DNA of 22,248 bases from positions 1 through 22,248 of the forward strand of contig DATKMG010000460.1 of assembly GCA_035541995.1 (NCBI GenBank), written 5' to 3'. Of the stretch, positions 6,971-13,846 are shown piece by piece (position 1 is the first letter of the stretch; every line of letters starts with the position of its first letter). The notes beneath the pieces were generated by a model. It searched no databases, was not told the DNA's origin, and was given only the letters and a program-made list of their open reading frames with translations. This DNA is from DATKMG01 sp035541995. GTDB lineage: Bacteria > Acidobacteriota > Terriglobia > Versatilivoradales > Versatilivoraceae. The position numbers and the translations under genes are program-made.

Positions 6971-7696
6971 TCAGTGGGCAGTGGAAGACGGCCCGCGCTT
7001 CCCGCCCCAGGACTTGCCAATCAACCAGGCCACCTGGGTCCCACCCAATTCAATACCATTGCCGTTCAACTGCCCCTTGCCCCTGGCGTACGTGATCAGG
7101 ACGCCTGTGTGCAAGCCTCTTCGGAGGGGGACATAAAAGCCGGTTTCCACAAACGGGCCGGCCGTTGTCGAGTCCCAGTTCTGGTAATAGAATGCCCCCG
7201 GATGGGTTCGTACCTGGACTGTGGTACTCGCTCCAACGAGCCCCAAACCCGCACCAATAAAGGGCTGAATCGTTTTGAACCGGCGCCACACATGGCGCAG
7301 TCCCAGGTCGATGTCCCAGGAACCGGAAAAACTGGCCCAGGGATCGGCTCCGATTGGCAGTGCGCCGGAATAACCGAATGCCATGCGCGCTGCAATGCTC
7401 ACAGGCCATGACCGGGGTCGAATGTCAAAGTCCACAATTCCCGGCACAAACTGGTTTCTAGCGTCTCCCCACTGTGAGGAAAGGCGCCGGTAACCGAAGG
7501 GGTAGCTCACGTGGCCTGTCTGGCCGGCGGGGGAACCTTCCTCGCGTTCCTTAAAATCGGACTCGGAGTGCGCCGTTGGAAGCATCCACAGAAAGGTAAT
7601 AGCTGTCGCAACTACAGGTCGGTTCCACCGTCTGTCGAAATGACGGTTTGGGCCGACCCCATTGGTTTGTTCTTTCACTTCGCACCTCCGCTTCAT
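6971..7696 (-). CDS. Outer-membrane beta-barrel-like protein with signal peptide
   Basis: No specific family is recognised. From ATG 7696 (AAGG lies 4 bases upstream) the protein has 241 residues. A hydrophobic signal segment (VVATAITFLWMLPTAHS, ending near residue 39) follows a long basic n-region, with likely cleavage after AHS. The remainder has alternating amphipathic strands typical of small outer-membrane barrels: VSIAARMAFGYSGA, SWDIDLGLRHVWRRF, IQPFIGAGLGLVGAST, AGPFVETGFYVPLRRG, HTGVLITYARGKGQL. A start at GTG 7711 would add five residues but has a weaker ribosome site. It stands alone between gene-poor stretches, so the context gives no function. It is probably an integral outer-membrane protein of the OmpA/OmpW-like barrel type. 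Confidence 0.72.
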   Translation of the reverse strand: MKRRCEVKEQTNGVGPNRHFDRRWNRPVVATAITFLWMLPTAHSESDFKEREEGSPAGQTGHVSYPFGYRRLSSQWGDARNQFVPGIVDFDIRPRSWPVSIAARMAFGYSGALPIGADPWASFSGSWDIDLGLRHVWRRFKTIQPFIGAGLGLVGASTTVQVRTHPGAFYYQNWDSTTAGPFVETGFYVPLRRGLHTGVLITYARGKGQLNGNGIELGGTQVAWLIGKSWGGKRGPSSTAH

Positions 7697-7927
7697 CGAA
7701 CCTTTTTTCACCCGAAATTCATTCGGCTATTGGTCCCGGCCATTCAGCGTTCGTACGGACCCACTCTCGCTTGTCTTTGCACAAGATTCAATTCACGGCA
7801 AATTATCTGTTGGCTAACAGGAGGTCTCCGTTCAACTCATTGAGAACAAAAAGGCAGCGGGAAGTTGTCTCCCCGCCGCCCCGTCAAAGTCAGATCAGGT
7901 TCCTCAACGAGAGGATTTGGATGAATT

Positions 7928-8012
7928 GGTAGCCACGCTGAGCGTCTCTTGCGAGGCGTGGGCAGACCCGCGAAAAGCCCACGGCTCGCCAACATCGCTC
8001 ACCGTGGTTACC
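7928..8012. repeat. 85-bp double-stem palindromic element
   Basis: The end arms GGTAGCCACGCTGAGCG (7928-7944) and CGCTCACCGTGGTTACC (7996-8012) are complementary at 15 of 17 positions. The inner arms GCGAGGCGTGGGC (7951-7963) and GCCCACGGCTCGC (7977-7989) match at 12 of 13. The loop is 13 bases. The spacers between outer and inner stems are 6 bases each. The symmetric two-tier layout suggests a MITE or REP-like mobile unit. Confidence 0.8.
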
Positions 8013-8145
8013 CCTGCAAGGAACTCGCACGGCGCGCATTCGACACTCGATTCCTTTGACGGAGACTTGTGTCCCCATGGATCGCGGATCCCGCCGGATC
8101 TCGGATTGACGGGCTCGCCGAAACACGGTAGACTCCTGGCAATTT

Positions 8146-8159
8146 GGAGGTCCTCCTCC
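8146..8159 (+). promoter_or_regulatory. Ribosome binding site inside a small hairpin
   Basis: GGAGG (8146-8150) is the only Shine-Dalgarno sequence before GTG 8161. It can pair fully with CCTCC (8155-8159) across a 4-base TCCT loop. If formed in the mRNA, this stem would hide the ribosome site of the regulator gene. Confidence 0.4.
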
Positions 8160-8160
8160 C

Positions 8161-9909
8161 GTGGAAGAACCAGCCCATTCACCACGGATCCTGCGATTTG
8201 GGGTTTTCGAAGTCGATCTTCGATCAGGAGAGTTGCGTAAGCACGGACTGAAGATCAAGCTCCAGGAAAAGCCTTTTCAGGTTCTGGCTACCCTGCTGGA
8301 ACATCCCGGCAACGTCATCACTCGAGAAGAACTCCGCAGAAAGCTCTGGCCCGAGGACACATTCGTCGACTTTGAGCACAGCATCAACATCGCGTTAAAC
8401 AAACTGCGAGCCGCTCTGAGCGATTCTGCCAAGAATCCACGTTTCGTCGAGACTCTGGCCCGTCATGGTTACCGTTTCATTGCGCCAGTGGACAAGCGGG
8501 TTCAGGCCTCACCACCGTCGGGAAAGGTCATGCTGGCCGTATTGCCGTTTGAGAACTTGAGTCACGATCCCGAGCAGAACTACTTTAGTGAAGGCCTGAC
8601 CGAAGAGATGATCACGCAACTCGGCCGGATACATCCACGCCGACTGGGAGTCATGGCCCGCTCTACGGCCATGCACTATAAAGGGTCGGAGAAGCGGGCG
8701 GACCAGATTGGGCAGGAATTGGGTGTTGGGTACATCCTGGAAGGCAGTGTGCGGCGCGCCATCGATCGGGTGCGCATTACAGCCCAGCTGATCGAGGTAT
8801 CGGACCAGACGCATCTTTGGGCTGAAACTTACGATCGGAAGTTTGCAGATGTTCTGGATATTCAACGGGAGGTTGCAAGACGGATTGCGAAGTCGCTGGC
8901 GGTCGAACTCCTCCCGGGTCAACAAACGGCATTATCGCGCGCTTCCACCAGGGATTCGGAAGCTCATGAGGCCTATCTCAAGGGTCACTATTTCTGGAAC
9001 AAGAGGACTGAAGAAGGTTTTAAGAAGGCCATCGTTTTTTTTGAGCAGGCAATCGCCAGGGATCCTGGCTATGCTTTGGCCTACACCGGGCTGGCCGACT
9101 GCTATGAAACTCTTGGCATCTACGGAGGCCTCCCTCCCGGTGAGACGGCGCGTCGAGCTAAGGCCGCCGCCAATAAAGCCCTGGAAATCGATGACAAATT
9201 GGCGGAACCCCATACGTCGTTGGCATTTGCCAACCTCCTCTTTGATTGGAACTGGCCGGCGGCTGAACGGGAATTCAAACTGGCCCTCGATCTCAATCCG
9301 AACTATGTCACGGGGCATCACTGGTACGGCCTTTTCCTGGCCTTGATGGGACGGTTCGAAGAGGCCTTCGCCCAGATGAAAAACGCCCTTGTTCTCGATC
9401 CCCTTTCGCTCGTCTTGAACTCCCATGTGGGGTGGTTTCTGTATTATGCCCGTCGGTATGATGAAGCGATCAGCCAACTCTCGAAGACATTAGAGATGGA
9501 CCAAAGCTTTCCTGTAACCAATTACCTGCTCGGCCTGGCCTATCTGCAAAAAGAGAGAATCGACGAAGCCATTACTGAATTCCACAAGGGGGACCAGCTT
9601 TCAAATAGTCATCCCGCGGCCCTGGCTGGATTGGGCCAGGCGTACGGGATGGCAGGTCGTAAGGCAGAAGCACGCCAATTCATCGATAAGCTGAGAGCGC
9701 TTTCCAAGACCCGCTACGTTTCTCCGTACTTCATGGCTTGTGTCTGGATAGGGATGGGCGACACGGCGCAAGCCTTTGAATGTCTGGAAAAGGATTACCA
9801 GGAGCGGGGCAGTTGGATGGCTCATCTTAAAGTCGACCCCATTCTTGACGGCCTGCGATCTGATCCAAGGTTCAAGAACCTGATTCAGCGTGTCGGTCTC
9901 CCACCTTAA
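8161..9909 (+). CDS. Winged-helix DNA-binding regulator with FlgO/TolB-like and TPR domains
   Basis: Residues 10-110 form an OmpR/CadC-type winged helix (FGVFEVDLRSGELRKHG, LQEKPFQVLATLLEHPGNVI, REELRRKLWPEDTFVD, RFVETLARHGYRF). Residues 124-255 match the FlgO/TolB N-terminal-like segment common in these regulators (LAVLPFENLSHDPEQNYFSE, GLTEEMITQLGRI, GVGYILEGSVRR). Residues 265-570 hold TPR repeats (AIVFFEQAIARDPGYALAYT, AEREFKLALDLNPNYVTGHH, MKNALVLDPLSLVLNSH, AISQLSKTLEMDQSFP). No transmembrane segment separates the DNA-binding and C-terminal parts, so it is predicted cytoplasmic, unlike CadC. It probably binds DNA and senses a partner through the TPR part; the target is unknown. GTG 8161 is the start given the GGAGG at 8146. 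It is a single-gene unit. Confidence 0.92.
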   Translation: MEEPAHSPRILRFGVFEVDLRSGELRKHGLKIKLQEKPFQVLATLLEHPGNVITREELRRKLWPEDTFVDFEHSINIALNKLRAALSDSAKNPRFVETLARHGYRFIAPVDKRVQASPPSGKVMLAVLPFENLSHDPEQNYFSEGLTEEMITQLGRIHPRRLGVMARSTAMHYKGSEKRADQIGQELGVGYILEGSVRRAIDRVRITAQLIEVSDQTHLWAETYDRKFADVLDIQREVARRIAKSLAVELLPGQQTALSRASTRDSEAHEAYLKGHYFWNKRTEEGFKKAIVFFEQAIARDPGYALAYTGLADCYETLGIYGGLPPGETARRAKAAANKALEIDDKLAEPHTSLAFANLLFDWNWPAAEREFKLALDLNPNYVTGHHWYGLFLALMGRFEEAFAQMKNALVLDPLSLVLNSHVGWFLYYARRYDEAISQLSKTLEMDQSFPVTNYLLGLAYLQKERIDEAITEFHKGDQLSNSHPAALAGLGQAYGMAGRKAEARQFIDKLRALSKTRYVSPYFMACVWIGMGDTAQAFECLEKDYQERGSWMAHLKVDPILDGLRSDPRFKNLIQRVGLPP

Positions 9910-10450
9910 CTCGGGTATCCACCACCAAGACGCCAAGACACAAAGTAGAGAAGGAACACGGATAAACACGGAATGCACAGATTGAACTGGTGCATGGTGT
10001 TCAAGGATCTTCTGAAGATAAGAGTAACGCTTCAAGGCCTCTTCCGACATGACGCTTTTGCCGAACGTCAACCCGAGGAAGGCCATGATTCTTTGGAGCA
10101 GAACAAGGGTCACATCATCGGGAGTATCTGTTAAGAGATTGCCGTTCTGAGCTAAGGGCCTGAAAAGCAGCCATCGGTCTGGATCTCATGACTTAAGACG
10201 AATCCAGATTCTGACATCTGTCTTATCGATTTACGTTCATTTGCGTCCATCTGCGGCCCTCCTTGGAGATTTTTCTCTGCGTCTCTGCGCCTCTGCGTTA
10301 AGGTTTTGGATGAGCCAAAGGCCGCCTTGACTTCTGGTTGCGAAAAGTACAAGTTGAGCCTATTTCCTCATCGGGTCAGGCTCTCGCCCTTCTTCTGAAA
10401 TTGCACCCGTGCTTGATTCCATCGATGAATTGTCACAGAATAAGGCTCCT
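9910..10450. other. Repeat-rich intergenic region with possible gene remnant
   Basis: This 540-bp gap carries four short repeat-like segments: 9920-9945, AACACGGATAAACACGG (9955-9971), CATTTGCGTCCATCTGCGG (10238-10256) and 10275-10299. On the minus strand 9982-10185 is open for 68 codons (PDRWLLFRPLAQNGNLLT..., MAFLGLTFGKSVMSEEALKR...LQKILEHHAPVQ). The sequence reads like real protein but has no clear start and no recognised family, so it may be a decayed fragment. Confidence 0.4.
9920..9945. repeat. Short dispersed intergenic repeat, copy 2
   Basis: The 26 bases beginning CACCACCAAGACGCCAAG match 2421-2446 at 24 of 26 positions. It lies 11 bp after the regulator stop. Confidence 0.6.
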
Positions 10451-11206
10451 ATGGAACAGCAGGTGGGAAGTCTCAAATGCCCCAACTGTGGTGGTGAAGC
10501 CACCCTCGACAGCGCGACCTGCTCCTGGTGCGGTTCATCGTTGGCCACGGTAGCCTGCCCTCGATGCTTTGCCTCCATTTTCGTGGGGATGAAGCATTGT
10601 CCTTTCTGTGGTGCCGAGGCAACCCAAGCCGTTCAAGGCCGGCCCGCTCAGTTGAAATGTCCTCGCTGCGACGTCGGCTTGGTCCAAGTGGAACTGGGCG
10701 GTATTGATCTCAGTGAATGCCAGCGCTGCGGCGGTCTGTGGGTTGACAAATCGGCGTTTCAGAAGATATGTGAGGAACGGGAAGAGCAAGAAGCAGTGCT
10801 GGGAATGGCCTCGCCGGTGTCTGCAGGGACAACTAAGAATACGACCCAGAACCTGCGGATGTATGTTCCCTGCCCTCTGTGCGGCAATCTAATGAACCGA
10901 CTCAACTTCGCAGGTTGCTCGGGCGTGGTCATCGACTGGTGCAAACAGCATGGGAGCTGGTTTGATTACCAGGAGCTCGAGCAAATTGTGAATTTCATCC
11001 GCAGCGGCGGACTCAAGAAATCAAGGGAGCGGGAATTGGATAAGATTCGCGAAGAAAGCCAGCGGCTCAAAGAGCAAGAACGTCATCTGCTATTCCAGCA
11101 AAGCCGGCAGTCCGAAGGATTTGATATGGGAAGCGTATCGAAACAAGATCATAAGTTATTGTCCGACATCCTCTCCGCCATCTGGAAAGGAATGCCCAAA
11201 TCCTGA
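10451..11206 (+). CDS. Multi-zinc-ribbon protein with tandem TFIIB-type zinc fingers and coiled coil
   Basis: From ATG 10451 (AAGG 5 bases upstream) the protein has 251 residues. The N-terminus has two zinc-ribbon knuckle pairs (CPNC/CSWC and CPRC/CPFC). A zf-TFIIB-like unit follows (LKCPRCDVGLVQVELGGIDL, ECQRCGGLWVDKSAF), then a second degenerate unit (PCPLCGNLMNRLNFAGCSG, DWCKQHGSWFDYQELEQIV). A charged coiled coil (KKSRERELDKIREESQRLKE) and a short C-terminal tail complete it. Proteins with this fold are annotated as zf-TFIIB domain proteins; their bacterial function is mostly unknown, and nucleic-acid or protein binding is plausible. GTG 10409 is an alternative start without a ribosome site. 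The murJ frame starts 61 bp downstream, so they may share a transcript. Confidence 0.85.
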   Translation: MEQQVGSLKCPNCGGEATLDSATCSWCGSSLATVACPRCFASIFVGMKHCPFCGAEATQAVQGRPAQLKCPRCDVGLVQVELGGIDLSECQRCGGLWVDKSAFQKICEEREEQEAVLGMASPVSAGTTKNTTQNLRMYVPCPLCGNLMNRLNFAGCSGVVIDWCKQHGSWFDYQELEQIVNFIRSGGLKKSRERELDKIREESQRLKEQERHLLFQQSRQSEGFDMGSVSKQDHKLLSDILSAIWKGMPKS

Positions 11207-11267
11207 GCTGCAGCTGCATTCGTTCTATGCAGCAAGTTGATACTTCCATCCTCCGAGTCGGACCTCT

Positions 11268-12866
11268 TTGTCAAGGACTGAAGCAATTAACCAAGCCACG
11301 CATGATACAAGCCGCTCGGCATTTCTGGTGGCCACGGGGATCTTCCTGAGCCGCCTGGCAGGCCTTGTGCGAGAGCGGGTATTCGCCCACTATTTCGGAA
11401 ATTCTGCTGCCGCTGATGCCTTCAAAGCTGCCTTTCGAATCCCTAATTTTCTGCAAAACCTCTTTGGCGAGGGAGTACTCTCAGCCTCCTTTATTCCCGT
11501 TTATTCTGCGCTCCTGGCCCGTGACGAGGAGGAGGAAGCTAATCGCCTGGCTGGCGCCATTGGTACCCTATTGGCGCTTTCCACTTCCGTCCTGGTTCTT
11601 CTCGGGGTCTCTTTCACTCCTTATCTGATTGACGCAATCGCCCCTGGATTTAATGGCGAAAAGCGCGACCTGGCAATTCAGCTAGTCCGAATTTTCTTCC
11701 CTGGATCCGGCCTGCTGGTTCTTTCGGCATGGTGTCTAGGTATTCTAAACAGCCATCGGAGATTCCTACTTTCCTACACTGCACCTGTAATTTGGAACGT
11801 TGTCATTATCATCGCCTTGGTACTGTATGGGGGACGGACCCCTCAATTTCCACTGGCAAAGGTGGTGGCCTGGAGTGCAGTGGTCGGCAGCGGAATGCAA
11901 TTCCTGTCCCAACTCCCTTTTGTTCTTCAGCTGACCAGACACTTGAACATTTCATTTAACTGGATCACTTCGAGCGTTCGAGTCGTGATCTCGAATTTTG
12001 TTCCCGTGTTCTTCAGTCGAGGCGTAATCCAGATTAGCGCGTATGTGGATGCTCTCTTGGCCAGCCTCTTGCCGACCGGCGCAGTCGCTGCCCTTAGTTA
12101 TGCCCAGGTTCTGTACACCTTGCCACTCAGCCTGTTTGGGATGTCTGTTTCGGCAGCGGAACTTCCAACAATGTCGCGCGCATTGGGAAGTGAAGCCGAA
12201 ATTGCCAGCCAATTGCGAGGGCGATTAAATTCGAGCTTGTACCGTGTGGCATTGTTCGTGGTCCCGTCAGCCGTGGTATTCCTGGCCTTTGGGGATGTAG
12301 TTTCCAGGGCTATCTATCAGTCGGGACAATTCACCAGGGCTGACGGTGTGTATGTCTGGGGTATCCTGGCAGGCTCAGGCGTTGGACTATTGGCTTCTGC
12401 CCTGGGAAGGATCTATGCTTCAACTTACTATGCCCTGCGGGACACCCGCACGCCGTTAAAGTACGCTATCTTGCGCGTACTGGTGACAACAGGTTTAGGT
12501 TATGTGTTTGCCCTTCATCTGCCAGGCGCACTTGGACTGGACGCTAAATGGGGAGTAGCCGGATTGACGACATCGGCCGGGATCGCCGGATGGCTGGAAT
12601 TTATCCTGCTGCGTCGGACATTGAATCAAAGGATTGGACAGACCGGCTTGGATCCAATGGTCCTGGGCAAGCTCTGGCTGGCCGCTTTGGTAGGCGTCCT
12701 TGCTGCTTTGCCGTCAAGACTGATTTTGTATTCAGCCCACCCTGTGATATTAGGTATCGGGGTTCTTGGTCTGTACGGACTGGTTTATTTTATCTGCGCA
12801 GCCGCACTTGGAATTGACGAAGCCAAGACAATCTTGAAAGGAGCTTTGCAATGTTTGGCTCGGTAA
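11268..12866 (+). CDS. murJ: Lipid II flippase MurJ (MviN family)
   Basis: MurJ moves lipid-linked peptidoglycan precursor across the inner membrane. The 532-residue protein is of family length and consists largely of hydrophobic helices, as expected for 14 TM segments. The N-terminal family signature is clear: GIFLSRLAGLVRERVFAHYF, SAAADAFKAAFRIPNF, LQNLFGEGVLSASFIPVYS. Further conserved stretches include FFPGSGLLVLSAWCLGILNS, SRGVIQISAYVDALLASLLP and GRIYASTYYALRDTRTPLKY. The only plausible start is TTG 11268, because the frame closes at 11238 upstream and later starts would cut the first helix; the ribosome site is weak. The last 16 bases overlap the next gene. The flanking GH3 enzyme and zinc-ribbon protein are on the same strand. 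Confidence 0.96.
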   Translation: MSRTEAINQATHDTSRSAFLVATGIFLSRLAGLVRERVFAHYFGNSAAADAFKAAFRIPNFLQNLFGEGVLSASFIPVYSALLARDEEEEANRLAGAIGTLLALSTSVLVLLGVSFTPYLIDAIAPGFNGEKRDLAIQLVRIFFPGSGLLVLSAWCLGILNSHRRFLLSYTAPVIWNVVIIIALVLYGGRTPQFPLAKVVAWSAVVGSGMQFLSQLPFVLQLTRHLNISFNWITSSVRVVISNFVPVFFSRGVIQISAYVDALLASLLPTGAVAALSYAQVLYTLPLSLFGMSVSAAELPTMSRALGSEAEIASQLRGRLNSSLYRVALFVVPSAVVFLAFGDVVSRAIYQSGQFTRADGVYVWGILAGSGVGLLASALGRIYASTYYALRDTRTPLKYAILRVLVTTGLGYVFALHLPGALGLDAKWGVAGLTTSAGIAGWLEFILLRRTLNQRIGQTGLDPMVLGKLWLAALVGVLAALPSRLILYSAHPVILGIGVLGLYGLVYFICAAALGIDEAKTILKGALQCLAR

Positions 12867-13819
12867 TCCTCGACGTTGGGTTAGGCGTAATTCTCGTTTA
12901 TCTGCTCATGAGCGTGGTGTGTTCGTCGATTAACGAGGTGATCGCCTGGATGTTTAGCTGGCGCTCCAAGACGCTCAGGGAGGGAATTCAGCAACTCTTG
13001 AATGATCCCACAATCCCTGAACTAGCGGGGAAGATATATAGCCATCCCTTGATAAAGTCTTTATCTTCCCCCGGACGTGGGGCCTCCTACATTCCTTCCA
13101 GGGCATTCGCGCTTGCATTGCTCGATGTACTAAAAGGAGAGGCGCCTCGAACCAAAGTCCCTGCTGCGCCAACAGGTGGCAGCCCGATATCCGCCCCGGA
13201 AGCGAGGCTCCAGTACGAGCCCTTGAGCTTTGTCGGCATCCGAGACACGATAGCGTCACTGCCAGCCAACAGTGAGTTAAAGCGGCTGCTGTCCGTGTTG
13301 ATCGATGAATCAGTGACAAGCGTCGGCGGGGCCACAAGAAACATCGCACACTGGTTTGACGGCGCCATGGATCGGGTCTCAGGCGGGTATCGGCGGCGGT
13401 CTCAGATTGTTCTTTATGTCTGCGGATTTGCCCTTAGTCTCGGATTGAATTTGGACACCTTCATGCTCGTCAAAATGCTCTCGCGGGACTCTGCGTTGCG
13501 AGCTTCTCTGGTGGCCGCAGCCCAGGAAGTAGCGAAGCAACCAAGACCTGAAGTCTCATCGACAGGGGCTCAGCCGCAGGATTCTTTTGCAGTCGTCATG
13601 GGGGTTGAAGAGAAATTGGAGCAGATCCAATTCCCTGTCGGTTGGAGTAAGGAGGGATCCCACATGTTACCGGATAATTTTGCCGACGCTTGTCAAAAAC
13701 TGGCAGGCATCCTGCTGACAACGTTTGCGCTTTCCCTGGGCGCTCCCTTCTGGTTCGACAGTCTTAACAAGATAGTCAATCTTCGTTCTGCCGGAAAACC
13801 TCCGGCCAGAGCCCAATAG
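12851..13819 (+). CDS. Uncharacterised membrane protein, overlapping murJ
   Basis: The product has 322 residues and no named family that I recognise, though similar sequences with a PSYIPSRTFALALLD-like motif occur in other bacteria. A hydrophobic N-terminal helix (residues 6-27: ILDVGLGVILVYLLMSVVCS) is followed by SSINEVIAWMFSWRSKTLRE and GIQQLLNDP. Then come a conserved-looking YIPSRAFALALLDVL (about 80-94), a Pro-rich variable stretch, a second helix (about 185-208, QIVLYVCGFALSLGLNLDTF) and a third near the C-terminus (LAGILLTTFALSLGAPFWF). The ATG at 12851 lies inside the end of murJ with GGAG upstream, so translation is probably coupled. The bglX start is 27 bp downstream. Its position with murJ suggests, but does not prove, an envelope role. 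Confidence 0.88.
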   Translation: MFGSVILDVGLGVILVYLLMSVVCSSINEVIAWMFSWRSKTLREGIQQLLNDPTIPELAGKIYSHPLIKSLSSPGRGASYIPSRAFALALLDVLKGEAPRTKVPAAPTGGSPISAPEARLQYEPLSFVGIRDTIASLPANSELKRLLSVLIDESVTSVGGATRNIAHWFDGAMDRVSGGYRRRSQIVLYVCGFALSLGLNLDTFMLVKMLSRDSALRASLVAAAQEVAKQPRPEVSSTGAQPQDSFAVVMGVEEKLEQIQFPVGWSKEGSHMLPDNFADACQKLAGILLTTFALSLGAPFWFDSLNKIVNLRSAGKPPARAQ

Positions 13820-13846
13820 AGGACATTTAAACTCAGGAGAAATCAA

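Larger units (their letters stand above)
7697..8160. other. Divergent intergenic region with a large palindrome
   Basis: This 464-bp gap separates the minus-strand barrel gene from the plus-strand regulator. It holds a 9-bp stem with one mismatch (GGCAGCGGG 7853-7861 with CCCGCCGCC 7872-7880), the 85-bp palindromic element at 7928-8012, and the leader of the regulator gene. No coding region is supported. Confidence 0.55.

Noticed and set aside
7853..7880. GC-rich stem as a terminator
   Set aside because: It has one mismatch, no T-run, and lies in the leader side of the barrel gene rather than after a stop.
11213..11233. 7-bp stem (GCTGCAT/ATGCAGC) between the zinc-ribbon gene and murJ
   Set aside because: It is short, lacks a T-run and is within chance expectation. 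It is not called as a terminator.
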